Origin: Bacillus thermotolerans
GTDB taxonomy: Bacteria; Bacillota; Bacilli; Bacillales; Domibacillaceae
Direction: 5' to 3'
NCBI RefSeq assembly: GCF_000812025.2
Contig: NZ_JWJE02000014.1
Location: forward strand, 1-64,000
Length of the DNA stretch: 64,000 nt
The position numbers and the translations under genes were made by a program. This document shows positions 8,389 to 15,340 of this stretch, one piece after another. The notes beneath the pieces were generated by a model, which was not told the DNA's origin, searched no databases, and saw nothing but the letters and a program-made list of their open reading frames with translations. Each line of letters starts with the position of its first letter. The first letter of the stretch is position 1.

Positions 8389-9615
8389 CTATGAATTTTG
8401 TTTTAAATCTAATTTTCTAATCTCAGTTATCATTGGGCAAACTATTGCAATGCAAATAATTAAAATACCTGATAGTAAAAACCAATGATTTACACCGATT
8501 CTATCAGCAATGAATCCAGAAAGAATTAACCCAATTGGCATAGCAAGTGACATGATACTTCCGGTCAAAGAAAATACACGTCCTAAATATTCAGGCTTAA
8601 TTTTCTCCTGAAAAAGAGCTGTTTGCACACCGCTATAGAATGGCACCGAAAGCCCCATTATTGCACAGCAGACTACAAATATGAAAAATCCACTTTGAGG
8701 AAGTAATCCTGAAATGGTTAAGCTTATCCCCATCATAAAAATTGATGCCGTTATTAATAAGATTCGCTTTTGGTAATTCCCAAATAACCCTAATAATAGA
8801 CCCCCTATCAACATACCAGAGGCATAAGCAATCTCCGTAATAGAAATATGCATCGGTGTACCATTAAAATATTCCATAGTGATTAAAGGATATAATGCAT
8901 TTATGGGCATATAAACAAACATATATAATGTTCCAACGAGTAATAAAGCAAATAATCCTTTATTTTGCCGTAGTACAGCCATTCCTTCTTTCATTTCTCT
9001 TATGAAATTTGGTTTCAAGCTTTGCACTTGATCGCCTAGCTTAGGAAGACGTACAATTGCTACCGTAATAGACGCAATCATAGCACCCAATACATCGATG
9101 GCAATAATAGCATTTAATTCCCAAACAGAATATAACAATGCTGCAACCGCCGGACTAACAATATAGCTTATAGACTGCAAAGACTGACTATAGCCTGCAC
9201 ATTTCGTAAGCTGCTCTTCTGGTACTAAAAGTGGCGTAACCGCATTGAGAGCCGGGGTATGAAAAGCTGTTCCAATGCTACGGATAAACAATACTACCAT
9301 AACCATCCAGATAGGTAACTCCATATACAATGCAACAATAGCTAGCACAGCCCCAGCTGCTGCGATAATTAAATCAGCACCAATCATTATCTTCTTCCTA
9401 TCATGACGATCCACTAATACACCAATGGCTGGTCCAAAGACCGCATAGGGTAAAAAACCAACTAGTGAAGCCATAGACAAGACCATCGCAGATCCTGTTT
9501 TCTCTGTAAGGTAAAAAATGATCGCCATTTGCAGGATAGCACTAGTGATTAATGATACTGCCTGCCCTGCCCATATTGTATAAAACTTAAGTTTCCAATT
9601 GTTGTATTTTTCCAT
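8389..9615 (-). CDS. mef(A): Mef(A)-like macrolide efflux protein (MFS)
   Basis: The 408-residue product has twelve predicted membrane helices and reads almost as the Mef(A) protein I remember, starting MEKYNNWKLKFYTIWAGQ and containing VDRHDRKKIMIGADL between helices 2 and 3. It is a proton-driven exporter of 14- and 15-membered macrolides, working with Msr(D). An ATG at 9615 is used. It lies downstream of a promoter, a leader peptide and two attenuator hairpins, so expression should rise when macrolide stalls ribosomes on the leader. The mef, msrDL and msr(D) order is the same as in streptococcal macrolide elements. The allele (A, E or another) needs alignment. Confidence 0.94.
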   Translation of the reverse strand: MEKYNNWKLKFYTIWAGQAVSLITSAILQMAIIFYLTEKTGSAMVLSMASLVGFLPYAVFGPAIGVLVDRHDRKKIMIGADLIIAAAGAVLAIVALYMELPIWMVMVVLFIRSIGTAFHTPALNAVTPLLVPEEQLTKCAGYSQSLQSISYIVSPAVAALLYSVWELNAIIAIDVLGAMIASITVAIVRLPKLGDQVQSLKPNFIREMKEGMAVLRQNKGLFALLLVGTLYMFVYMPINALYPLITMEYFNGTPMHISITEIAYASGMLIGGLLLGLFGNYQKRILLITASIFMMGISLTISGLLPQSGFFIFVVCCAIMGLSVPFYSGVQTALFQEKIKPEYLGRVFSLTGSIMSLAMPIGLILSGFIADRIGVNHWFLLSGILIICIAIVCPMITEIRKLDLKQNS

Positions 9616-9671
9616 TTATATTATCTCCTGCATATTATTTTGCTCGAATTTCTATTTTGAATAGCATTCTA

Positions 9672-9720
9672 GGCAATAAAAAATGCAGGCCTAAATCCAC
9701 AATGTGGCTTTTGGTCTGCA
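9672..9720 (-). terminator. Second attenuator in the mef leader
   Basis: Read leftward, TGCAG (9716-9720) pairs with CTGCA (9684-9688), with an inner CCACA/TGTGG stem, and a TTTTTTATT tract follows. The hairpin ends about 60 bases before the mef start, consistent with a terminator inside the transcribed leader. Confidence 0.7.
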
Positions 9721-9834
9721 TACATACAATTTGGAAACATTCATATTAAAGACATAGTTAAATAAAGGTATAGTTAAATAACTTATATCTCACCGTAACT
9801 AATGAATGCTCAATATCGTATAAATAAGCACAAC

Positions 9835-9871
9835 AAAAAAGCCTATCATCGAGGATAGATTCTGCTTTTTT
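9835..9871 (-). terminator. First attenuator of the mef operon
   Basis: A hairpin with CTATC/GATAG core and flanking AAAAAAG/CTTTTTT arms begins about ten bases after the stop codon of the MTASIRLR leader peptide. Read leftward it ends in a T-run. This spacing fits drug-dependent ribosome stalling on the leader preventing formation of the terminator, as known for mef/mel operons. Confidence 0.8.
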
Positions 9872-9881
9872 TATTGCCAAC

Positions 9882-9908
9882 TTATCTTAAACGTATTGAG
9901 GCTGTCAT
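9882..9908 (-). CDS. Mef leader peptide MTASIRLR
   Basis: An eight-codon frame (Met-Thr-Ala-Ser-Ile-Arg-Leu-Arg-stop) is preceded by TTAGGAGG. It ends with the Arg-Leu-Arg pattern of the known +X+ macrolide arrest motif, also seen in Erm and Mef leaders. It is located between the promoter and the first attenuator, as expected for a sensor of macrolide-bound ribosomes. The usual version has Met where this one has Ile. Confidence 0.85.
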   Translation of the reverse strand: MTASIRLR

Positions 9909-9948
9909 AGTTTCGGTTCCTCCTAAATTCTTATTTGTATCAGCGTAT

Positions 9949-9977
9949 ATTTTAACACAACAAGTCGTTTTAAGCAA
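9949..9977 (-). promoter_or_regulatory. Promoter of the mef-msr(D) operon
   Basis: A -35 box TTGCTT (9972-9977) and a -10 box TAAAAT (9949-9954) are separated by exactly 17 bases, and the leader peptide begins about 40 bases downstream. The promoter lies directly against the terminator of the recombinase gene. Confidence 0.75.
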
Positions 9978-9997
9978 CTTTAAAATTAAAAAAATCC

Positions 9998-10044
9998 AAT
10001 ATTAACCGCCAAAGGGTGCTAGCCCCTAATTGGCGGTTAATATT
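9998..10044. terminator. Terminator of the recombinase operon
   Basis: A perfect 15-bp stem AATATTAACCGCCAA/TTGGCGGTTAATATT directly abuts the stop codon of the last recombinase gene. It separates the phage transcription unit from the resistance cargo. Confidence 0.8.
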
Positions 10045-11616
10045 CTATATCTCTTCGTCAATCTCAATCCCAGACTTGAATTCAACGGTGAGCTTATCTT
10101 CATATATCGTTACTTTCTCAATAAGTCGCCTTACTAACTGTTCATCATATTCCTCCAACTCACAGGATTGTTCATTCAAGAAAGCAGTCATTTCAGCGAT
10201 TCGTTGCCTTTTTCCTTCACGCTCGGCATTTTCTACCAGTGAATTTTGCTTCATCTCCCGAAGGCGGTATATCTCATCAGCAACATTATCGTAGTCATTT
10301 TTTGACTTTGCCTGTTTAAGAAGCTCTATCTGCAATTCTTCCAACTTGCTATCAAGCTCATCCGTATCATTATCACTTTCTTCATTAAATATAGTGTCGA
10401 TATTTTTCTGTAATGTTGAAAGGAAAGGTTCTTTGTTAGCCAAAAGTTCGTTAATAGCCCTGACCACTGCTGTCTGTAATGATTCCTCGTTTATGGTAGG
10501 GGCAGTGCATTCAGACCCTTTTTCCTCCAATCGGCTAACGCATCTCCAGACAATAGACTTATAGCCTCGGTTATTCCAATGTACCCGTCGGTAAATATCG
10601 CCGCAATGACCGCAATAAACAATACTCGATAAAGCATACTTGCTGCTATAAACTCTCTTTTTACCGCCTTTCCCGCCACGAAGATTCGCTCTCCGAAACA
10701 TCTCTTCTTGAACCTGCATAAAAAGCTCGCGTGGAATGATAGGATCATGGCTGTTTTCTACATAATACTGGGGAACGATGCCATTATTCTTGACTCGCTT
10801 TTTAGAAAGGAAATCAACCGTATATGTTTTTTGTAAAAGGGCATCACCAATGTACTTTTCATTCTGAAGTATTTTTTTCAGTGTTTCTGGTCTCCATTTG
10901 GCTTTTCCTGCTGCTGTAAGAATACCGTCTGCTTCTAGTCCTCTAGCTATTTGTAATAGGCTAGCCCCTTCAAGGTACTCTCTGTAAATCCGTTTAACAA
11001 CCTCAGCACCCTTTGGGTCAATCACTAGTTGCTTGTTTTCATCTTTGGTGTATCCTAGGAAACGCTTGTGGTTGACTTGGACTTCACCTTGCTGATATCT
11101 ATACTGAATACCCAGCTTTACGTTTTGGCTTAAGGACTGGCTTTCCTGTTGGGCAAGGGATGCCATAATGGTCAGCATGATTTCGCCCTTAGAATCCATG
11201 GTGTTAATATTCTCTTTTTCAAAGAATACGGCGATGTTTTTATCCTTTAACTGACGAATGTATTTAAGGCAATCCAACGTGTTTCTGGCAAATCGGCTGA
11301 TGGATTTTGTGATGATCATGTCTATTTTTCCTGCCATACACTCTTCAATCATACGGTTGAATTCTTCACGCTTTTTTGTATTTGTGCCTGTGATGCCGTC
11401 ATCCGCAAAAATACCTGCCAATTCCCATTCCTTATTCTTTTTAATATAATTTGTATAATGCTCAATTTGAATATCATAACTTGAAGCTTGCTCCTCACTA
11501 TCCGTTGAAACACGGCAGTAAGCAGCCACTCGTATTTTGGGTTTGCTTTCACTATTTTTATTATTTCCGACTCGCTTAATTGCCGGAATCACTGTGACAT
11601 TCCTACTTACCACCAT
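10045..11616 (-). CDS. Large serine recombinase, probable integrase
   Basis: The 523-residue product has a resolvase-type catalytic domain (residues about 28-175; [13 protein letters not shown] carries the nucleophilic serine, and SRFARN the conserved arginine), a recombinase domain (about 185-300), a zinc-ribbon-like segment ([10 protein letters not shown], later a second Cys pair) and a C-terminal coiled coil (about 430-490). This is the full layout of phage and ICE integrases. It starts at an ATG preceded by GAGGTG and is separated from the preceding recombinase gene by three bases. With its partners it probably mediates integration at rlmCD; which protein is catalytic for which step is unknown. 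Confidence 0.9.
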   Translation of the reverse strand: MVVSRNVTVIPAIKRVGNNKNSESKPKIRVAAYCRVSTDSEEQASSYDIQIEHYTNYIKKNKEWELAGIFADDGITGTNTKKREEFNRMIEECMAGKIDMIITKSISRFARNTLDCLKYIRQLKDKNIAVFFEKENINTMDSKGEIMLTIMASLAQQESQSLSQNVKLGIQYRYQQGEVQVNHKRFLGYTKDENKQLVIDPKGAEVVKRIYREYLEGASLLQIARGLEADGILTAAGKAKWRPETLKKILQNEKYIGDALLQKTYTVDFLSKKRVKNNGIVPQYYVENSHDPIIPRELFMQVQEEMFRRANLRGGKGGKKRVYSSKYALSSIVYCGHCGDIYRRVHWNNRGYKSIVWRCVSRLEEKGSECTAPTINEESLQTAVVRAINELLANKEPFLSTLQKNIDTIFNEESDNDTDELDSKLEELQIELLKQAKSKNDYDNVADEIYRLREMKQNSLVENAEREGKRQRIAEMTAFLNEQSCELEEYDEQLVRRLIEKVTIYEDKLTVEFKSGIEIDEEI

Positions 11617-11619
11617 TTA

Positions 11620-12033
11620 TTACACCTCACTTTCTATCAAACTGTAGGCATATTCTGCCTGCTTGTATGGATCGTCATATTTTTGCACCAGAGGTTTTGC
11701 TTTGAACTTTACAGGATAATGCGTTTCTGGTTCATCTTTAGACTCCCATATCCTTCCGAGTTTTTCTGCTCGTTTTCGCTTTTCTAATCTTGCTTTTTCA
11801 AATGTCTCCTCATCAATAATCGGAGGGTAAAATTCATCGCCAAGGTAATGCTTGTTCTGCAACATCTTACTTGCTGTGGCATGGTAGCAGTCTATCCCAG
11901 CTTGTTTAGCAGCATCCTTCAAAGAAAGTCCTGCCAAATATCCTGAGAATAGTTCGTTTACTTGCTTCGATGCTATTTCATCTACAACAGCCTTTCCATC
12001 TTCAATTCTATATCCATAGGGCGTGTGACCCAT
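11620..12033 (-). CDS. Recombinase-domain protein lacking the catalytic domain
   Basis: These 137 residues resemble only the middle 'recombinase' DNA-binding domain of serine integrases (GYRIEDGKAVVDEIASKQV at residues 6-24, then a helical part ending KPLVQKYDDPYKQAEYAYSLI). No resolvase catalytic serine is present. The ATG directly follows the stop of the upstream recombinase gene (TAGATG). Short proteins of this type between two full serine recombinases are known in Firmicutes phages and conjugative elements, where they may serve as an accessory or directionality factor; that role is inference here. It is probably not a broken gene, since length and start are intact. Confidence 0.7.
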   Translation of the reverse strand: MGHTPYGYRIEDGKAVVDEIASKQVNELFSGYLAGLSLKDAAKQAGIDCYHATASKMLQNKHYLGDEFYPPIIDEETFEKARLEKRKRAEKLGRIWESKDEPETHYPVKFKAKPLVQKYDDPYKQAEYAYSLIESEV

Positions 12034-13596
12034 CTAATTCACCAACCTTTCCTTCAATGTGATTCCACATTTTAATTCAAATCCAACTTCCTCTCGTGAA
12101 AAAACAATAATCTTTTCTACGTAATTTTCAAACAGCTCATCCTCATGTGCTGTAAGCATTTTGGACTTAGTGGCAAACTTGAGCAGTCGATCAACTTCTT
12201 CTACTTTTGCAAAATTGCCATTTACGGACCGAGTAAGTTGATCCTTTTCGGCAAGAAGCCTTTCTCTTTCTGCTTCCAGTGAATACTTTTCTTTATTAAA
12301 CAGAGCAGGTTCCAGATATCCTTTGGCCATTAAACCCGTCAGCATCTGGCTTTGCTCCATGTTGTTTTCAATCTTAGTTTCCAACTCTTCGATTCTACGA
12401 AAACTTGCTGCATTGTTCTGGTTACGTAACCCATTTAAAAGTGGTCTTAATATGAATTTCTGACCGAAAATGAGTTTATTCATCATCGTAACAAATGCAG
12501 TCTTTATATCTTCATCTCGAATGAACTGCATAGAACATTCCGTTATATTGCTTATATGCTTACTGCAACACCAAGCAATGTATTTTCTTCCAGATGAATG
12601 AATCCGTCTTTTAAAGGTACTGCCACATTCCGAGCAGATGATTTTACTGGAGAAAGAATATCGGTTTAAATATTTGCTGTTGCGTTTTTCGATGCCTTTT
12701 TCTTTTGCTCTCTGATTAAGAATGGCATCTACAGCTTCAAAATCCTCATGGCTAATAATTGCCTCATGATGGTTTTCTACGAGATACATATTTTTCTCAC
12801 CATAATTGGTGTGCCTGTTAAAATGGCTGTCAGTATAGGTCTTTTGCAAAATAACATCGCCAGTATATTTTTCATTGGTCAGAATTCCTCGAATGGTAGT
12901 AGCTGTCCAACGACCACCTCTTTTTGAAGGGATACCCTTTTGATTAAGATCATTTGCAACTTTCTGTGTGCCTTTGCCCGATAATACCTCTGCAAAAATA
13001 TACTTCACAACTTCAGCCTGCTTGAGGTTTACTATCATCTGACCGTCAATGTTTTGATATCCATATGGTGGGTAGGAAATTTTAAAGGTTCCGTTTTGAA
13101 ATCGTCTTTGAATGGCCCACTTCGTATTTTCTGAAATGGAAATTGACTCACTTTCTGCAAGCCCACTCAAAATGGAGAGCATCAATTCACTTTCCATTGA
13201 ACCCGTATTGATGTTTTCCTTCTCAAAATAGATATGAACCCCAAGGTCTATCAGTTTTCGAACCATCTCCAAGCAGTCTGTAGTATTTCTTGCAAATCGG
13301 CTGATGGACTTTGTAATGATTAAGTCAATTCTCCCAGTTTCGCAGTCTGATAACATCCTAAGCAGGTCAGAGCGGTTTTCCTTTTTCGTACCGCTGATTC
13401 CCTCATCATAATATAGGCCTGCATATTCCCATTCTGGATTCGCCTTTATGTAGGTCTCATAATGGGCCTTTTGTGCTTGCAAGCTGACTAGCTGTTCATT
13501 ACTATCTGTTGAAACTCGGCAGTAGGCAACTACTCGGTTTTTTGGCTTAATAAAAGAGTTGGCTAGATTTCCTTCTATTTTCGTTATCTTTTTCAT
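12034..13596 (-). CDS. Large serine recombinase, second copy
   Basis: The 520-residue protein has the same layout as its neighbour: catalytic domain with [13 protein letters not shown] and SRFARN, a recombinase domain beginning near GYQNIDGQMIVN, a zinc ribbon (CSECGSTFKRR and a downstream Cys pair) and a C-terminal coiled coil. The start at 13596 is preferred because GGAGGTGAGAGG precedes that ATG. It is clearly different in sequence from the 10045-11616 protein, so the two are old paralogues rather than a recent duplication. In related elements two full serine recombinases and a small middle protein work at the same attachment site. Confidence 0.9.
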   Translation of the reverse strand: MKKITKIEGNLANSFIKPKNRVVAYCRVSTDSNEQLVSLQAQKAHYETYIKANPEWEYAGLYYDEGISGTKKENRSDLLRMLSDCETGRIDLIITKSISRFARNTTDCLEMVRKLIDLGVHIYFEKENINTGSMESELMLSILSGLAESESISISENTKWAIQRRFQNGTFKISYPPYGYQNIDGQMIVNLKQAEVVKYIFAEVLSGKGTQKVANDLNQKGIPSKRGGRWTATTIRGILTNEKYTGDVILQKTYTDSHFNRHTNYGEKNMYLVENHHEAIISHEDFEAVDAILNQRAKEKGIEKRNSKYLNRYSFSSKIICSECGSTFKRRIHSSGRKYIAWCCSKHISNITECSMQFIRDEDIKTAFVTMMNKLIFGQKFILRPLLNGLRNQNNAASFRRIEELETKIENNMEQSQMLTGLMAKGYLEPALFNKEKYSLEAERERLLAEKDQLTRSVNGNFAKVEEVDRLLKFATKSKMLTAHEDELFENYVEKIIVFSREEVGFELKCGITLKERLVN

Positions 13597-13657
13597 CCTC
13601 TCACCTCCTTCTTGGTAGGTCACATATTACCTCTAAAACCCTTATACATCAACGATT

Positions 13658-13894
13658 TCAGGACATTATCTCGGCTAAAAAAGGAGAGAAAGTTTGGCGG
13701 TTGAGTGCATCTATCTTGTTGAATTCCACTTCAGTTATTAATCCATTTTGGAGCATCTTTCTCAGCAATTTTTCCGCCTGGATATAATCAAACTCACGTT
13801 GTAACTGTTCCTGTGATACTCTCTTTAGTGCGTTGCTTTTGTCTATAACTTCATCTGAAATCTTCGTAACTTTTTTATCCTCGTGCTGATTCAC
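13658..13894 (-). CDS. Small SHOCT-like protein
   Basis: The 78-residue product ends with a short helical region, LQREFDYIQAEKLLRKMLQ then GLITEVEFNKID, typical of SHOCT domains, which occur at protein C-termini and in small phage proteins. A GTG start at 13894 follows AGGAGGTG by eight bases. It is the first gene of the recombinase operon and directly follows one copy of the conserved hairpin element. Function unknown; a regulator of recombination or a structural helper is possible. Confidence 0.6.
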   Translation of the reverse strand: MNQHEDKKVTKISDEVIDKSNALKRVSQEQLQREFDYIQAEKLLRKMLQNGLITEVEFNKIDALNRQTFSPFLAEIMS

Positions 13895-13908
13895 TAAGAA
13901 TCACCTCC

Positions 13909-13944
13909 TACCTAATAGCCGCGGGAACAGGTCGAAGTTGAGGA
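13909..13944 (-). promoter_or_regulatory. Conserved leader element, copy 1
   Basis: Read leftward it starts TCCTCAAC, then 19 variable bases ending CGCGGC, then TATTAGGTA. The same pattern with exactly the same spacing occurs at 44303-44342 and 50435-50475. Here ACCT and AGGT on either side of the loop can pair, and the AGGT arm touches the ribosome binding site of the SHOCT-like gene. It is probably an RNA-level control element. Confidence 0.55.
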
Positions 13945-13973
13945 TTTGTAGAATTTAATTTGAATCAGAGCAT

Positions 13974-14010
13974 AAAAAAAGAGCCTGCAAGGGAAAAACC
14001 CCCACAGGCT
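13974..14010 (-). terminator. Terminator after the lysis genes
   Basis: Read leftward, AGCCTGTGGGGG pairs with CCCTTGCAGGCT and is followed by seven T residues. It ends the late operon below the amidase gene. Confidence 0.88.
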
Positions 14011-14090
14011 ACATAAATTTAATAGTTTACTAATTTATTTAAGAGCTTGATGAAATTCAAGCAACACCGTTTTTAACTCGTCCCTTTTGA

Positions 14091-14792
14091 TTAATCATAC
14101 TTAATAAATGCATCCGTAAAGCCTGCTTTTTTAGCTTTGGCAAGCTGTGCCTCAGCATTTGCTTTGTCTGAATAAGCACCAATCTGCACACGGTAATATT
14201 TCTTTTTCATTGGTTCTGCTGGCTTATTTTCAGCACTTAATAGTTTCTTTACATCCGCTCGAAAGGTGTCCATACTCTTCCCATGTTTAGGAAACCAGTG
14301 CATCACATCCCCATGGTTGCTGGCAATGCCTCGTTTATAACCTTCACTGTGACAAATAATATCCTTCTCACTGAACCCATAGAGCTTACAAAGATATACA
14401 CAAAGCTCCACAGCTTCCTTATAAACGGCAGAAAAATACGAGGCATCAGTTAGACTGTCCTCGCAGATTTCAAATCCTATAAGAGTATTGTTCGCAGCTC
14501 CGCCAGCATGCCAACCTCGGTGATTCCAAGGCAATGTTTGATAGGTGGCAATGGAGCCATCTGATAATTTACCAATAAATGCATGAACACAAACTTGACG
14601 ACCCCCAGGTTTATCTTGATTCCAATGGTTGTTGTACTGGTTCTTACCTAGCAAACCGTCATCTGGTCCAACATACCGCTTGAGCCACGGGTTGTTAGCG
14701 CCGGTCGAGTGAACCATAATACCCTTCGGTTTTATTGTTTTCCCCGCTTTATAGCAGGCATTGTTCGTAAGTATTAGCTTGCGTAACTTCAT
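14091..14792 (-). CDS. Phage endolysin: N-acetylmuramoyl-L-alanine amidase
   Basis: The 233-residue protein has an Amidase_2 (PGRP-like) domain at about residues 20-170, with zinc-ligand histidines expected in MVHSTG and in MHWFPKHG, and the HRGWHAGG and ICHSEGY segments. A C-terminal SPOR-like segment (YYRVQIGAYSDKANAEAQLAKA) probably binds peptidoglycan. It would cleave the amide bond between muramic acid and the stem peptide to lyse the host. The ATG at 14792 is favoured by AGAGGTGA; the longer GTG start lacks spacing. The holin gene is immediately upstream. Confidence 0.9.
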   Translation of the reverse strand: MKLRKLILTNNACYKAGKTIKPKGIMVHSTGANNPWLKRYVGPDDGLLGKNQYNNHWNQDKPGGRQVCVHAFIGKLSDGSIATYQTLPWNHRGWHAGGAANNTLIGFEICEDSLTDASYFSAVYKEAVELCVYLCKLYGFSEKDIICHSEGYKRGIASNHGDVMHWFPKHGKSMDTFRADVKKLLSAENKPAEPMKKKYYRVQIGAYSDKANAEAQLAKAKKAGFTDAFIKYD

Positions 14793-14823
14793 TAAAATCA
14801 CCTCTAATCAAATATTAAGTCAA

Positions 14824-15264
14824 TCATCTTCCACCACCAGGCTTAGGCGGTTCCCCATCACGTCCATGTAGTTGCTGTAAAACCGATTTTAGGTTTTCTG
14901 GAATAGGCAGTCCAATATGACCGGCATTCTCCAAAATGGATACTCCTTCATTACTCAGGTAGAAAAAGATTACCGCTGTACGTAAAGCACCACTATTATC
15001 ACCGATACTACCCAAAATTTGTGTGTCGATAATATGAGCAATGCCTACCATTGCAAAGATGAGTACCTTTTTGAAAATTCCCTTTGCACCAATTTCACTG
15101 CACAGCTTTTTATCTATAATGGCACAGAGAAATCCCGTCACATAATCAATGACAATAAAGGCTACCAATGCATAGAGAAATCCATCATAGCCTCCGAGAA
15201 ACCATCCAAGAAATCCACCGACAGCGGCAATAGCCAGCTGTATCCAATTCCAAATCTCTTTCAT
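14824..15264 (-). CDS. Phage holin
   Basis: This 146-residue protein is a small membrane protein with three to four helices (about residues 8-25, 28-50, 65-85 and 95-115) of the 'toxin secretion/phage lysis holin' family, with the typical VIDYVTGFLCAI segment. It would form the membrane lesion that lets the amidase reach the cell wall. The start at 15264 is supported by GGGGGTG upstream. A proline- and glycine-rich tail (GEPPKPGGGR) ends the protein. The gene is followed by the amidase. Confidence 0.88.
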   Translation of the reverse strand: MKEIWNWIQLAIAAVGGFLGWFLGGYDGFLYALVAFIVIDYVTGFLCAIIDKKLCSEIGAKGIFKKVLIFAMVGIAHIIDTQILGSIGDNSGALRTAVIFFYLSNEGVSILENAGHIGLPIPENLKSVLQQLHGRDGEPPKPGGGR

Positions 15265-15340
15265 CAATAGACACCCCCATTTCGTGTATTTCCATATAGA
15301 AAAGCGCCCCTGCAAATGACAAGAGCGCTGAATTTTACCT

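Noticed and set aside
9616-10044. Possible left phage attachment site directly beside the recombinase gene
   Set aside because: The region is fully explained by the mef promoter, leader peptide, attenuators and the recombinase terminator; no match to the right end was seen, whereas 2624-2860 does match.
11620-12033. Middle recombinase gene as a broken pseudogene
   Set aside because: It has a full open frame, tight coupling with both neighbours and a normal end, and similar short proteins are known in Firmicutes elements.
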